The notes: generated by a model from the sequence alone, not told the origin. Positions 1-8,225 are shown, counted from the stretch's first letter. The stretch: DNA of 31,075 nucleotides from CAZYMF01 sp964648215 (GCA_964648215.1 CAZYMF010000036.1:1-31075); one strand, 5' to 3'. Translations and numbers: made by a program.

Positions 1-698
1 CCTTGAAGGACGCCATCAACGAGGCGCTGCGCGACTGGGTGACCAACGTCGAGACCACCTATTACCTCGTCGGCTCGACCATGGCGGCGCATCCCTATCC
101 GATGATGGTGCGCGACTTCCAGGCGGTGATCGGCATCGAGGCCCGTCGTCAGATCCGCCAGCGTGAGGGCCGGGTGCCCGACTACCTGATCGCCTGCGTC
201 GGCGGCGGCAGCAACGCGATGGGCCTCTTCTATCCGTTTCTGGACGATGCGGAGGTGAGGATGATCGGTGTCGAGGCCGGGGGCGAGGGGCTGGAAACGG
301 GGCGGCACGCGGCTTCCATCAGCGCCGGACAGGTCGGCGTGCTGCACGGGAAGAAGACCTACGTGCTGCAGGACGAGCTCGGCCAGATTCGCACGGCGCA
401 CTCGATCTCGGCCGGTCTCGATTACCCCGGCGTGGGCCCGGAGCACGCCTACTTGAAGGACACCGGGCGCGCCGACTACGTGGCGGTGAACGATCGGCAG
501 GCGGTCGAGGCGCTGCGCCTGCTGTCGGAGACCGAAGGCATCATCCCGGCGCTGGAAAGCGCTCACGCCATCGCCCACGCCGTCGCCCTGGCGCCCACTC
601 TGGCGCGCGACCAGATCGTGCTGGTCAATCTCTCCGGTCGCGGCGACAAGGACATGAACACGGTCGCCCGCTACCTCGGCGTGACGCTCGAACGATGA
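1..698 (+). CDS. trpB: Tryptophan synthase beta chain, 3' part (5' end outside window)
   Basis: The frame is open from the window edge, so only the C-terminal 231 or so residues are present; the first readable codons are internal, not a start. TrpB is the PLP enzyme that condenses indole with serine in the last step of tryptophan synthesis, in an alpha2beta2 complex with TrpA. The family hallmarks visible are the GSTMAAHPYP segment, the glycine-rich phosphate loop CVGGGSNAMG that holds the PLP phosphate, the GVEAGG segment, and the late segments SAGLDYPGVGPEHA and LVNLSGRGDKD. The stop overlaps the trpA start (ATGA at 695-698), so the two are translationally coupled. The lysine that binds PLP lies upstream of the window and cannot be checked. 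Confidence 0.97.
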   Translation, partial: LKDAINEALRDWVTNVETTYYLVGSTMAAHPYPMMVRDFQAVIGIEARRQIRQREGRVPDYLIACVGGGSNAMGLFYPFLDDAEVRMIGVEAGGEGLETGRHAASISAGQVGVLHGKKTYVLQDELGQIRTAHSISAGLDYPGVGPEHAYLKDTGRADYVAVNDRQAVEALRLLSETEGIIPALESAHAIAHAVALAPTLARDQIVLVNLSGRGDKDMNTVARYLGVTLER

Positions 699-1516
699 AC
701 CGAATCGAATCCTGCTTTGCCACCCTGCGCGAGCGCGGGGAAGCGGCCCTGATCCCGTTCCTCATGGCGGGCGATCCCGACATGTCCCGCACGCGCGCCT
801 TGCTGCTGGCGGCGCAGGAGGCGGGAGCCGATCTGATCGAGCTGGGCATGCCGTTCTCCGATGCCACCGCGGATGGACCCGTGCTGCAGCGCTCGGCGCA
901 GCGCGCCCTGGCGCAGAACGTCTCCCTGCCGCGGGTGCTCGAGCTGGTGCACGAGCTGCGGCAGCAGTCGCTGAGCGTTCCCGTCATTCTCTTCGGCTAC
1001 TACAACCCGATCTTCCGCTATGGGCCCGATCGGTTCGCCCATGACGCGGCGCAGGCGGGCGTCGACGGCGTGCTGGTGGTCGATCTGCCGCCGGAAGAAG
1101 CGGGCGAGCTGCGCCGTCACACCGATGAGTTCGGGCTGGAGATCATTCAGCTGCTGGCGCCCACCAGCGACGCCGCCCGGATGAAGAAGGTTCTGTCGCG
1201 GGCCAAGGGATTCGTCTACTACGTGTCGGTCACCGGGGTGACCGGGGTCCGCCGCGCCAGCGCCGCCGACGTGCGGCCGATGCTGGAGCGGGTGCGGCGG
1301 CACACCAAGCTGCCCGTCGGGGTGGGGTTCGGCATCAGCTCTCCCGAGCAGGCCGCCGAGGTGGCCGGCTTCGCCGATGCGGTGGTGGTGGGAACGGCGC
1401 TCATGCGCATCGTCGAGGAGCACGGTGGGTCGCCGGACGTGGTGCGGCGCGTGGCCGACTTCATCCGCGAGCTCAAGGCGGCGGTGCGCAGCGGGCGGGC
1501 GGGACGGGCGGCGTGA
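695..1516 (+). CDS. trpA: Tryptophan synthase alpha chain
   Basis: This is a 273-residue TIM-barrel protein of normal family length. It cleaves indole-3-glycerol phosphate to indole and glyceraldehyde-3-phosphate and passes indole through the tunnel to TrpB. The catalytic acids fall exactly where the Salmonella enzyme has them: Glu49 in ELGMPFSD and Asp60 in ATADGP. Other hallmarks are DGVLVVDLPPEE, the loop-6 segment YYVSVTGVTG and the phosphate-binding GVGFGISSPEQA. The ATG is fixed by the 4-base overlap with the trpB stop. In many proteobacteria accD follows trpA, but here folC follows directly after 19 bases. Confidence 0.98.
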   Translation: MNRIESCFATLRERGEAALIPFLMAGDPDMSRTRALLLAAQEAGADLIELGMPFSDATADGPVLQRSAQRALAQNVSLPRVLELVHELRQQSLSVPVILFGYYNPIFRYGPDRFAHDAAQAGVDGVLVVDLPPEEAGELRRHTDEFGLEIIQLLAPTSDAARMKKVLSRAKGFVYYVSVTGVTGVRRASAADVRPMLERVRRHTKLPVGVGFGISSPEQAAEVAGFADAVVVGTALMRIVEEHGGSPDVVRRVADFIRELKAAVRSGRAGRAA

Positions 1517-1535
1517 GCCGGCCGCAGCGGCGGCG

Positions 1536-2822
1536 ATGAGCGCTTTCTCCGAGACTCTGGCCTGGCTCTATCGCCTGGAAGCCGCGCGGGGCATGGATTT
1601 CAAGCTCGAGCGCGTCGCCCTGGCGCTGGCCGCGCTCGGCGATCCGCACCGGCGCTTTCCCTGCCTGCACATCGCCGGGACCAACGGCAAGGGTTCCGTT
1701 GCGGCCATGTTGCACGCGATCCTGCAGGCGGCGGGCCACCGCGCGGGACTGTACACGTCGCCGCACCTGGTGCGCTTCACCGAGCGGATTCGCTTTGGCG
1801 ACGAGGAAATCTCCGAAGACGAGGTGGTGGAGCTCACGCGGGAGATCCGCACCGCCGCCACCGTGCGCGGTATCGACCTCACCTTCTTCGAGTTCGTCAC
1901 CGTCCTTGCCTTCCTGGCGTTCGCGCGCCATGAGGTGGAGTGTGCCGTGATCGAGGTGGGGCTCGGCGGTCGTCTGGACGCCACCAACGTGATCGATCCC
2001 GAGGTCGCGGTCATCACGACGATCGGGCTCGATCACCAGCAGTATCTGGGCGAGACACTCGAGGCGATCGCGGCGGAGAAGGGCGGCATCATCAAGCCCG
2101 GCCGGCCTGTAGTGCTCGGCTCGATGCCGCTCGCCGCGAAGAATGTTCTGCGCGCCCTGGCCCAGGAGCGCAACGCTCCCTGCCACGAGAGCCCGGGAGG
2201 TCTCGCCGGCACGGCCGAGCTGGGATTCTCGCGGGTGGATGGGGACATCGGCAGTATTCGGCTGGCGCTGGCGGGCGAGTTCCAGCGCGACAACGCCGGC
2301 ACGGCGCTGACGGCGGCGTCGTTGGTGCGCGACCGTTTCGGCCTCACGCTGGCCCACGTCCGCCGCGGCCTGGCGGCGGTGCGCTGGCCGGGCCGGTTCG
2401 AGGTCGTCTCGACGTCTCCCCTGGTGGTCGTCGACGGTGCCCACAACGAGGATGGCATCTCGATGCTCGTGCACGAGCTGCCGTCTCTGGTCGGGCAGCG
2501 ACCGTTGCATCTCCTGTTCGGTGTCATGCGAGACAAGGATTGGCGGCCGATGGCCGAGCGCCTGGGGCCGTTGCTGTGCTCGGCCACGATCACTTCGGTG
2601 TTGCCGCCGCGCGGCGAGCTGCCCGAGATCGTCGCCGAGGCGTTCCGCCGTCATTGTCCCGTCACCGTCGATCCGGACCCGATTCGCGCCCTGCGGCGGA
2701 TCCGTCTGCGCCTGACGCCCGAGACCTCCTTGCTGGTGACGGGCTCACTCTTCCTGGTGGGGGCGGTGTATCCCGCCCTGCGCCACGAGCTGGCGGCGAG
2801 CGGCTCGCTGTCGCACCCCTGA
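1536..2822 (+). CDS. folC: Bifunctional folylpolyglutamate synthase / dihydrofolate synthase
   Basis: This 428-residue Mur-ligase-like protein adds glutamate to dihydropteroate and to folates, using ATP. It shows the P-loop GTNGKGS (residues 48-54), the folate-loop segment YTSPHLVRFTERI, EVGLGGRLDATNV, the TTIGLDHQQYLG and EKGGIIKPGRPV segments, and the C-terminal-domain motif VVDGAHNEDG (Asp300, His303). The ATG at 1536 was chosen because family homology begins right after it; the longer open frame reaches back into trpA and reads as out-of-frame trpA. The gene sits 19 bases after trpA and 27 before lptD, so it probably belongs to the same transcript. Joint FolC/FolP activity cannot be judged from sequence. 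Confidence 0.96.
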   Translation: MSAFSETLAWLYRLEAARGMDFKLERVALALAALGDPHRRFPCLHIAGTNGKGSVAAMLHAILQAAGHRAGLYTSPHLVRFTERIRFGDEEISEDEVVELTREIRTAATVRGIDLTFFEFVTVLAFLAFARHEVECAVIEVGLGGRLDATNVIDPEVAVITTIGLDHQQYLGETLEAIAAEKGGIIKPGRPVVLGSMPLAAKNVLRALAQERNAPCHESPGGLAGTAELGFSRVDGDIGSIRLALAGEFQRDNAGTALTAASLVRDRFGLTLAHVRRGLAAVRWPGRFEVVSTSPLVVVDGAHNEDGISMLVHELPSLVGQRPLHLLFGVMRDKDWRPMAERLGPLLCSATITSVLPPRGELPEIVAEAFRRHCPVTVDPDPIRALRRIRLRLTPETSLLVTGSLFLVGAVYPALRHELAASGSLSHP

Positions 2823-2849
2823 GGGACGAGACGGGCGGGGGGAGGGGGC

Positions 2850-5123
2850 GTGGGTCGTCTTCTGGCAGGAGCGTTGATCGTCGCCGTGCTCGCCGGTGCG
2901 GCGCCGGCGCAGGTCCCCAACCCGACTCCCACTCCTTCGCAAGAGATCTCGATCGACGCGAAGTCGTTGTCCTACGATCAGAAGGCCGACGTGGTGACGG
3001 CTCGCGGCGGCGTCGTTATTCGCCGCGGAACGACCGAGGTGCATGCCGACGAAGTGCACGTGAACCGCCACACCAATGAGGTCTCCGCGCGCGGCGACGT
3101 GAGCGTCACCGACCCCGAGGGGGCGCTGTTTGCCGACCAGGTCGATCTCAATCTCGACGAGGAGACCGGTACGATCGTCGACGGCACCGTCACCTCGCGC
3201 CGGCTCAAGTACTCGCTCAGTGGCGACCGCATCGAGAAGGGACGGGGGCAGACCTACCACATCGTCAACGGCAAGTTCACGACGTGCCAGTGCGACCAGG
3301 GTCCGCCGAGCTGGAGCATCGCGGGCCAGGATCTGCAGGTGACCCTGGGCGGATACGGCATCCTGAGCGGGGGCACCTTCAACGTGCTCGATGTCCCGAT
3401 CCTCTACGTGCCGCGCGCGGTCTTCCCGGTCAACCAGGAGCGGCAGAGCGGCTTCCTGCTGCCGCGCTTCAGCGTATCGAACCGGCGCGGGTTCCAGGCG
3501 TTGGTGCCCTTCTACTGGGCCATCAGCGGCAGCCAGGATGCCACGGTCGCCGCCGACTTCGAAACCGGGGCGCGTGTGGGTCTGGTGGGCGAATATCGTT
3601 ATGCCTTCAGCCCCGATTTCGAGGGGGAGATCAGCCCCTCCTATTTCAACGAGTTCTTCCGCGGCACCACGGAGACGGTCAGCAACGTTGCCGATCCCAC
3701 GATCCCCAACGACCGCTGGAGCGTGTTGACCGAGCACACCAACGCCGTCGGCAGCGCCAAGGCCTATGCCGATCTGTTCCTGATCAGCGACGACTCCTTC
3801 CTGCGCGAGATCAACACCTTCACCTTCGATCACCGGCGCGACACGGCGATCCGCACGCTCCCGTTCACGACCTCGCGGTTCGGCCTAGTGCAGCTCTGGG
3901 ATCGCAGCGCCTTGCGCGTGCAGGGAACGTACTACCAGAATATAGCCGGACCCCAGAACGCTACCCTGCAGCGCTTGCCCGATGCCGAGCTCTGGGGACA
4001 GAAGATCTTCGGCGACAAGGTGCTGGCCCGGTGGGACGTGACCGGCTCCGATTTCCAGCGCGAGCAGGGCATCGACGGGCTACGGCTGGACGTGCATCCG
4101 GAGGCGATGATCCCGATCCACCTCAGTCCGGCGGTGTTCGGCTCGGTGAGCATGGGTTTCCGCGAGACGGCGTATCATCTGACCGAGGGGGAGTCGTACA
4201 ATGGGCTCAACGGGGTCGACGCGGGCCAGTTCGTGCGCCTGCCGCAGAACACCAGCCGCGAGATCTTCCATGTCGGCGCGGAAGCCTCGACGTCGCTCAG
4301 CCGGGTCTATCAGTTCGACCGTTATGGCATCGCCAAGCTGAAGCACAGCATCGAGCCGGTCCTCGCGTATACCTTCGTTCCGGGAGTCAGCCAGAACGAC
4401 CTGCCGGTCTTCGACGGCGTCGATCGCGACAACCGGCGCAGCCTCTTCACCTACGGCATCGTCAGCCGATTGCTGGCGAAGGCCGGCCCCGCCGACGGGT
4501 CCCCCGACGCAGTGAAGGACCCATCGACCGCCGCTGGCCCGGACCACGGCATCCGCGAGCTGGCCCGGCTCTCCCTGCTGCAGAGCTACGACACGCAGCG
4601 CGAGATTCCGCCGGTGGCGGGCAAGGGGGCAGCGGATCATTTTTCCGATGTCGACCTCGGTCTCTGGGTTCACCCGCGCGACGTGCTGTCACTACGAGCC
4701 CAGGCTACCTACGATACCAGCGCCTCGGATCTGTCCTCCACGAGCATCGGGTTTCAGCTGCGAGACCCGCGTTACGGCTCCGATCAGACCGCGAAGCAAC
4801 TCAGCACGCGGAGCTCCATTGGGGGGACGTACCGCTTCATTACTCGCGGCCTGCTGCAGCAGGTGGACAGCAATCTTCAGCTCCGGCTCAGCGACACCCT
4901 GGGGTTCTTGTACTCGGGCCGCTTCGATGTCCAGAACAGCAGGTTTCTCGAAAACTACTTCGGCTTGCGTTTGCTCTCCGAGTGCGACTGCTGGGGTTTC
5001 GACTTCGCCGTGGTCGACAAGACCAACCCACAGGAGATCGAGGTCCGCGGTCAGCTCACCCTGGTCGGGCTGGGGTCGACGGGCAACGGCGGCGCGAAGT
5101 CGGGTTCGGCGAGCGCCTGGTAA
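2850..5123 (+). CDS. lptD: LPS-assembly outer-membrane protein LptD
   Basis: The 757-residue product begins at a GTG preceded by a G-rich Shine-Dalgarno (2841-2849). A signal peptide (about residues 1-20, ending near APAQ) is followed by an OstA/LptA-like beta-jellyroll domain (about 33-130: ISIDAKSLSYDQ, ADVVTARGGVVIRRG, VHADEV) that receives LPS from the periplasmic bridge. The rest is the large LptD barrel domain (from about VPRAVFPVNQERQSGFLLPRF). Two C-x-C pairs are visible, Cys146/Cys148 at the domain junction and Cys712/Cys714 near the C-terminus. In E. coli LptD, disulfides between the N-terminal region and an adjacent C-terminal Cys pair control assembly, so these four cysteines are likely counterparts. 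It shows that the organism has an LPS outer membrane. Confidence 0.94.
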   Translation: MGRLLAGALIVAVLAGAAPAQVPNPTPTPSQEISIDAKSLSYDQKADVVTARGGVVIRRGTTEVHADEVHVNRHTNEVSARGDVSVTDPEGALFADQVDLNLDEETGTIVDGTVTSRRLKYSLSGDRIEKGRGQTYHIVNGKFTTCQCDQGPPSWSIAGQDLQVTLGGYGILSGGTFNVLDVPILYVPRAVFPVNQERQSGFLLPRFSVSNRRGFQALVPFYWAISGSQDATVAADFETGARVGLVGEYRYAFSPDFEGEISPSYFNEFFRGTTETVSNVADPTIPNDRWSVLTEHTNAVGSAKAYADLFLISDDSFLREINTFTFDHRRDTAIRTLPFTTSRFGLVQLWDRSALRVQGTYYQNIAGPQNATLQRLPDAELWGQKIFGDKVLARWDVTGSDFQREQGIDGLRLDVHPEAMIPIHLSPAVFGSVSMGFRETAYHLTEGESYNGLNGVDAGQFVRLPQNTSREIFHVGAEASTSLSRVYQFDRYGIAKLKHSIEPVLAYTFVPGVSQNDLPVFDGVDRDNRRSLFTYGIVSRLLAKAGPADGSPDAVKDPSTAAGPDHGIRELARLSLLQSYDTQREIPPVAGKGAADHFSDVDLGLWVHPRDVLSLRAQATYDTSASDLSSTSIGFQLRDPRYGSDQTAKQLSTRSSIGGTYRFITRGLLQQVDSNLQLRLSDTLGFLYSGRFDVQNSRFLENYFGLRLLSECDCWGFDFAVVDKTNPQEIEVRGQLTLVGLGSTGNGGAKSGSASAW

Positions 5124-5311
5124 GTCGCCGCGCGCAGCGGCCCGCCGCGCAGGTCATCCTCGGCAACCGGCCGGAGTGGGGCGTCCCCAGGCATGGCCAC
5201 GGTTGGGGGTTGTGCCGAGGCAGGGGTCTTGGCGCGGTCCGTTGGTGGGGCCGGCCGTGCGCGTGCGGGTGACTCCGAGCTGGTCGTTTGTCTTGCGGGT
5301 CGAGGCAAAAG

Positions 5312-5345
5312 AAAGGGCCGGACGGTTTGCACCGCCCGGCCCTTT
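5312..5345 (-). terminator. Strong hairpin terminator between convergent lptD and the secreted paralogue pair
   Basis: The arms 5312-5326 and 5331-5345 form a 15-position stem with one mismatch and a 4-base loop (TTGC). Read on the minus strand the stem is followed by TTTCTTTTG, so it has the shape of a rho-independent terminator for the minus-strand gene ending at 5368; on the plus strand it has no T tract but may still stop lptD transcripts. The 188 bases between lptD and the hairpin hold no recognisable gene. Confidence 0.8.
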
Positions 5346-5367
5346 GTCAGGAGTTGATCGCGCTACC

Positions 5368-6636
5368 CTACTGGGTCGGACTGAGCCGGATGATGTCCGG
5401 CAGCGGGGCGTCGAACGGACTGAGAGGCTGGATGTTCTGGACGTTGCGCGCGGTGGTGAAGATGGTAACGGGGCCCGACCGCGTTCGTTCCCAGCGTTCC
5501 TCCGCCATGATCAGGACCCGGTGCGCCCGATCGGCACCGGAGACGGGCCGAATCCGGGTCTGACCGGTCAGCGTGCCTTGCACCCCCTGGGCGAAGATGG
5601 AGGAGGCATTGTCCGACGGCCCTGGCCGCGTGTTGATGTCGGCGAGCTGGATCTGCTTGAAGCAGTCGACCCGTGCCGAGCTCGAGAAGCGCTGTTCGAA
5701 CTCGTTGAAGATCAGGAACTGCAGCACGGCACTCCCGTATGTCGGATCCTGCGTCAGGAAGTCCTCGCTGCAGGGGACGACGATGAGATCGGTGGCCACA
5801 CCGCCGGTCACCGTAGGCGTCCCGGTGCCGTCGTTGTGGGTGGACACGCCCGGTCCGGTACCCGGATCGAGGCTGTCGAAGTAGTGATCGAGGATCGTGA
5901 TGTTGGGGCAGGCATTGTACTCCGCGTCGGGCCCACCGAGCGTGAGGGTGGTCGGATCGCCGTCCTGGAAGCCCGTGGCCTGAATGCCGACCGCGTTGTA
6001 CTTGCGGGTGTCGACGCCACCGGATGGGATCACCGAGGTGATCGTCGCCTGGCCGATCAGGTCGTTGCGGTCGAGCGGCTCCTCGGTGGCCGTGTCGACC
6101 TCGACGCACTTGAGCTCGCCGATGAACGGATCCTCCATGACCGGTGGGATGAGGGTGGGATCGTTGCTCTGGCCGTCCTTGGAAACCCGTCCGTTGGTCA
6201 GCGGAACGTCGTCGCCGGAAAGGCCGGTGCTGGCGTTCCACGACAGCGGCTGGCGTTTGGTGAGCGTGAGCTGGAAGTCACGCTCGTCCCATCCGGGCTG
6301 GCAGATACCGCCGGTGATGGTGTCGGGATTGCAGTCGGCCGACGAGGTGCAAACGGCAGGTACGATACCCCCCGCGCCCGCGTTGGTGCAGTGCCCGTTC
6401 GCGTTGACGTACCAGCACCGCGCCCGGGTCAGGAAGGGCGACGTGTTGGTGATCTGGACCACCGTGTCGATCTTCGTTGTTGCCGCCGCGGTCGTGTCCA
6501 CCCGAATCTTGGGGAAGACCACGATGGCTGCCGCCTGATCGGCGACGACGTCCGCACGCGCCGTCCCCAACAACCCCAATGCCCCCACCGCAGCCCCTAG
6601 GACCGCGTGCCGCCAAAGCCCCTTCTTCATGCTCAT
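5368..6636 (-). CDS. Secreted protein of unrecognised family, paralogue A of a tandem pair
   Basis: The product has 422 residues with a clear Sec signal peptide (MSMKKGLWRHAVLG..., predicted cut after TARA near residue 28), so it should be exported. I do not recognise a domain. It aligns along most of its length with the upstream neighbour: QAAAIVVFPK (34-43), DTVVQITNT, ARCWYVNA (Cys74), a DFQLTLTKRQPLSW stretch, IPPV...GELKCVEVD (Cys177), YNACP (Cys243), VVPCSED (Cys289), an NEFEQRFS stretch with VDCF (Cys325), and LTGQTRIRP...AEE near the end. Extra cysteines (83, 96, 102, 112) lie in an insert unique to this copy. ATG 6636 is preferred over 6630 because AGGAG at 6644-6648 is 7 bases upstream. 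It is the second gene of the unit, 66 bases after paralogue B. Confidence 0.85.
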   Translation of the reverse strand: MSMKKGLWRHAVLGAAVGALGLLGTARADVVADQAAAIVVFPKIRVDTTAAATTKIDTVVQITNTSPFLTRARCWYVNANGHCTNAGAGGIVPAVCTSSADCNPDTITGGICQPGWDERDFQLTLTKRQPLSWNASTGLSGDDVPLTNGRVSKDGQSNDPTLIPPVMEDPFIGELKCVEVDTATEEPLDRNDLIGQATITSVIPSGGVDTRKYNAVGIQATGFQDGDPTTLTLGGPDAEYNACPNITILDHYFDSLDPGTGPGVSTHNDGTGTPTVTGGVATDLIVVPCSEDFLTQDPTYGSAVLQFLIFNEFEQRFSSSARVDCFKQIQLADINTRPGPSDNASSIFAQGVQGTLTGQTRIRPVSGADRAHRVLIMAEERWERTRSGPVTIFTTARNVQNIQPLSPFDAPLPDIIRLSPTQ

Positions 6637-6643
6637 CGCTTGT

Positions 6644-6653
6644 CTCCTTTCCT
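6644..6653 (-). promoter_or_regulatory. Ribosome binding site that sets the start of paralogue A
   Basis: On the minus strand GGAAAGGAGA ends 6 bases before ATG 6636, with its AGGAG core 7 bases upstream. The same ten bases stand at the same distance before paralogue B (7874-7883), so the leader seems to have been duplicated with the gene. Confidence 0.75.
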
Positions 6654-6702
6654 CACCGCCGGACAAGATCTTCAACCCCACTCCCGCTCTCGGCTCCATC
6701 GG

Positions 6703-7866
6703 TCACTGGAAAGTGGCGGAGAGGATGATGCGGTCAAAGTTCTCGAACGGAAGCGACGCGGCACGCGTGCCTTCGTGCTGCAGGTTGAACGCGGCGTGCG
6801 CCTCGAAGCTGCTGGAGTCGATGTGGGTTTCCTCGGCGATCCCCAGCACCCCGCCCTGGCCATCGGCCGGAGTGATGCGAGCCGAGCCGGTCAGCGAGGC
6901 GAGCGTCACGAAGGAGTTGTTCGTCGGGCCGCCGCCGGCGCCGATTCGATTCAAGTCGGTGTCGTACCAGCACTGGACCGTGGTCACCTCCGAGAGCGTG
7001 GTCTCGAACTCGTCGGTGATGTCGAAGTGCACCGTGACCTGACCAGGCACCAGGTTCTCCAGATTGGCGCTGCAGGGAACCAGGGTGAGGCTGGTCTCGA
7101 TCGGGCAGTTGCCGCCCGCGCACTGCCCGTTGGCCTGGATCACGGGATCGGGAGCGTCGTACTTGGCGAAGTTGAACAGCAGGGTGTCGGGGCAGGAGTT
7201 GTACTGGCCGCCCGCAAAGGGGTCCGTGCCGATTCTGTCGAGGATCAGCTCGTTGCCGGTGGCGCCCGCCTGGTCGCCGGCGCGGATGGCGATGGCATTG
7301 TAGCTCGCCACGTCGCCGTTGACGCTGCGCAGCGTCGCCTCACCCTTGAGCCAGTTGGCCGGGATCGGCCTTTCCGAGGCGTCGACGACGACGCAGCGGA
7401 GCTCACCCTGGAAGCCGACCGTGACCGGCGGGATGCCGCCGGGATCGATACCGGAGTTCTGGTTGCCCAAGCCGTCGCTGGGGTCGACCGGGCGACCCAG
7501 GCTGGCTACCCAATGGGTGGGCTGCTGGCGGGTCAGGAAGAGCGTGAAGTCGGTTACCGACCAGCTACGCGGATTGAACTGTCCGGGAGGCTGGTCCGGG
7601 AACTGCAGGCGGGCGTCGATGTAGAAGCAACGTGCCTCCGCCGTGACGTTCATCGTGTTGCTGATCCGGATGATCGTATCCCGCCCGTCGGGACCGTCGA
7701 AGATCACCTTCGGGAAGATCAGGATCGCGCCCGGCTGATCGATCGTCACTCCGGAGTTGTCGTTGGGATCGCTGGCCGAGGCTCGGCCCGCCAATCCCAG
7801 TAGGAGCGCCGTCGCCAGCACCGCGCTGAATCCCGCGAGTCGTCGCTTCCCCAGTCCGAAACCCAT
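6703..7866 (-). CDS. Secreted protein of unrecognised family, paralogue B of a tandem pair
   Basis: The product has 387 residues with a signal peptide (twin-charged KRR near residue 8, hydrophobic core AVLATALLLGLAG, predicted cut after ASA near 32). It shares with its downstream neighbour the order QPGAILIFPK (44-53), DTIIRISNT, ARCFYID (Cys80), DFTLFLTRQQPTHW, IPPV...GELRCVVVD (Cys158), YNSCP (Cys225), LVPCSAN (Cys265), TDEFETTLS with VQCWYD (Cys299), and LTGSARITP...AEE. Two further cysteines (249, 254) are private. The alternation of short hydrophobic strands suggests a beta-rich fold; that is inference. The start is ATG 7866 with AGGAG 7 bases upstream; a longer frame to 8031 would read through the promoter. 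It is the first gene after the promoter at 8003-8031. Confidence 0.85.
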   Translation of the reverse strand: MGFGLGKRRLAGFSAVLATALLLGLAGRASASDPNDNSGVTIDQPGAILIFPKVIFDGPDGRDTIIRISNTMNVTAEARCFYIDARLQFPDQPPGQFNPRSWSVTDFTLFLTRQQPTHWVASLGRPVDPSDGLGNQNSGIDPGGIPPVTVGFQGELRCVVVDASERPIPANWLKGEATLRSVNGDVASYNAIAIRAGDQAGATGNELILDRIGTDPFAGGQYNSCPDTLLFNFAKYDAPDPVIQANGQCAGGNCPIETSLTLVPCSANLENLVPGQVTVHFDITDEFETTLSEVTTVQCWYDTDLNRIGAGGGPTNNSFVTLASLTGSARITPADGQGGVLGIAEETHIDSSSFEAHAAFNLQHEGTRAASLPFENFDRIILSATFQ

Positions 7867-8002
7867 TGTTTTTCTCCTTTCCCTAGCGGAGAAATTCACC
7901 GCTCCCAAAGCCACTTGCCACACCGCCCACGTGTCGAGGCGTCTCGCCTTCTCCACGCATGCACAATCCGCCCATCCCACGGAATGGACGAGAGGCGCTG
8001 TT

Positions 8003-8031
8003 CTGATACTCGAACAGGCCCTGGTTGTCAA
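8003..8031 (-). promoter_or_regulatory. Sigma-70-type promoter of the secreted paralogue unit
   Basis: On the minus strand a perfect -35 box TTGACA (8031-8026) is followed by a 17-base spacer and TATCAG (8008-8003) as the -10 box, four of six consensus bases. Transcription would start near 7996 and continue through both paralogues to the hairpin at 5312-5345. Confidence 0.65.
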
Positions 8032-8116
8032 GCGGAAAACGGGCCGATTTTTGCCTCGCGGCTGGTCGAAGTGCGCAGAATTTCGTCGATTCCGACGTTG
8101 GCGGGCCCCGGTTACC

Positions 8117-8145
8117 TTGACGCCCCGGGGAGCCTCTGGTAGACG
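8117..8145 (+). promoter_or_regulatory. Possible promoter of the FG-GAP lipoprotein gene
   Basis: TTGACG (8117-8122), a 17-base spacer and TAGACG (8140-8145) give a recognisable -35 and a weak -10 box, about 80 bases upstream of the start codon. The spacer contains the palindrome CCCCGGGG. Confidence 0.4.
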
Positions 8146-8225
8146 GCGCTACGCTTTTCTCGCCGAATAAGAACCGCCTGTCAACAGTCTGTAGTCGACA
8201 CGCGAGATAACGGGGAGGTTTCTGG

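Larger units (their letters stand above)
7867..8225. other. Divergent intergenic control region
   Basis: These 359 bases separate the minus-strand secreted pair from the plus-strand FG-GAP lipoprotein. They contain a good minus-strand sigma-70-type promoter (8003-8031), a weaker plus-strand one (8117-8145), an untranslated leader of roughly 130 bases before paralogue B, and the Shine-Dalgarno GGGGAGG of the lipoprotein gene at 8211-8217. The open frames running through it have no family resemblance. Confidence 0.7.

Noticed and set aside
3284..5272. 662-residue second plus frame inside lptD
   Set aside because: Arg/Pro/Gly-rich frame-shifted reading of lptD; the lptD frame carries signal peptide and domain motifs.
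5124..5311. Possible small gene between lptD and the terminator
   Set aside because: Neither strand shows a ribosome site with a plausible start; the minus frame to 5332 is Pro/Ala-rich and overlaps the terminator and the end of lptD.
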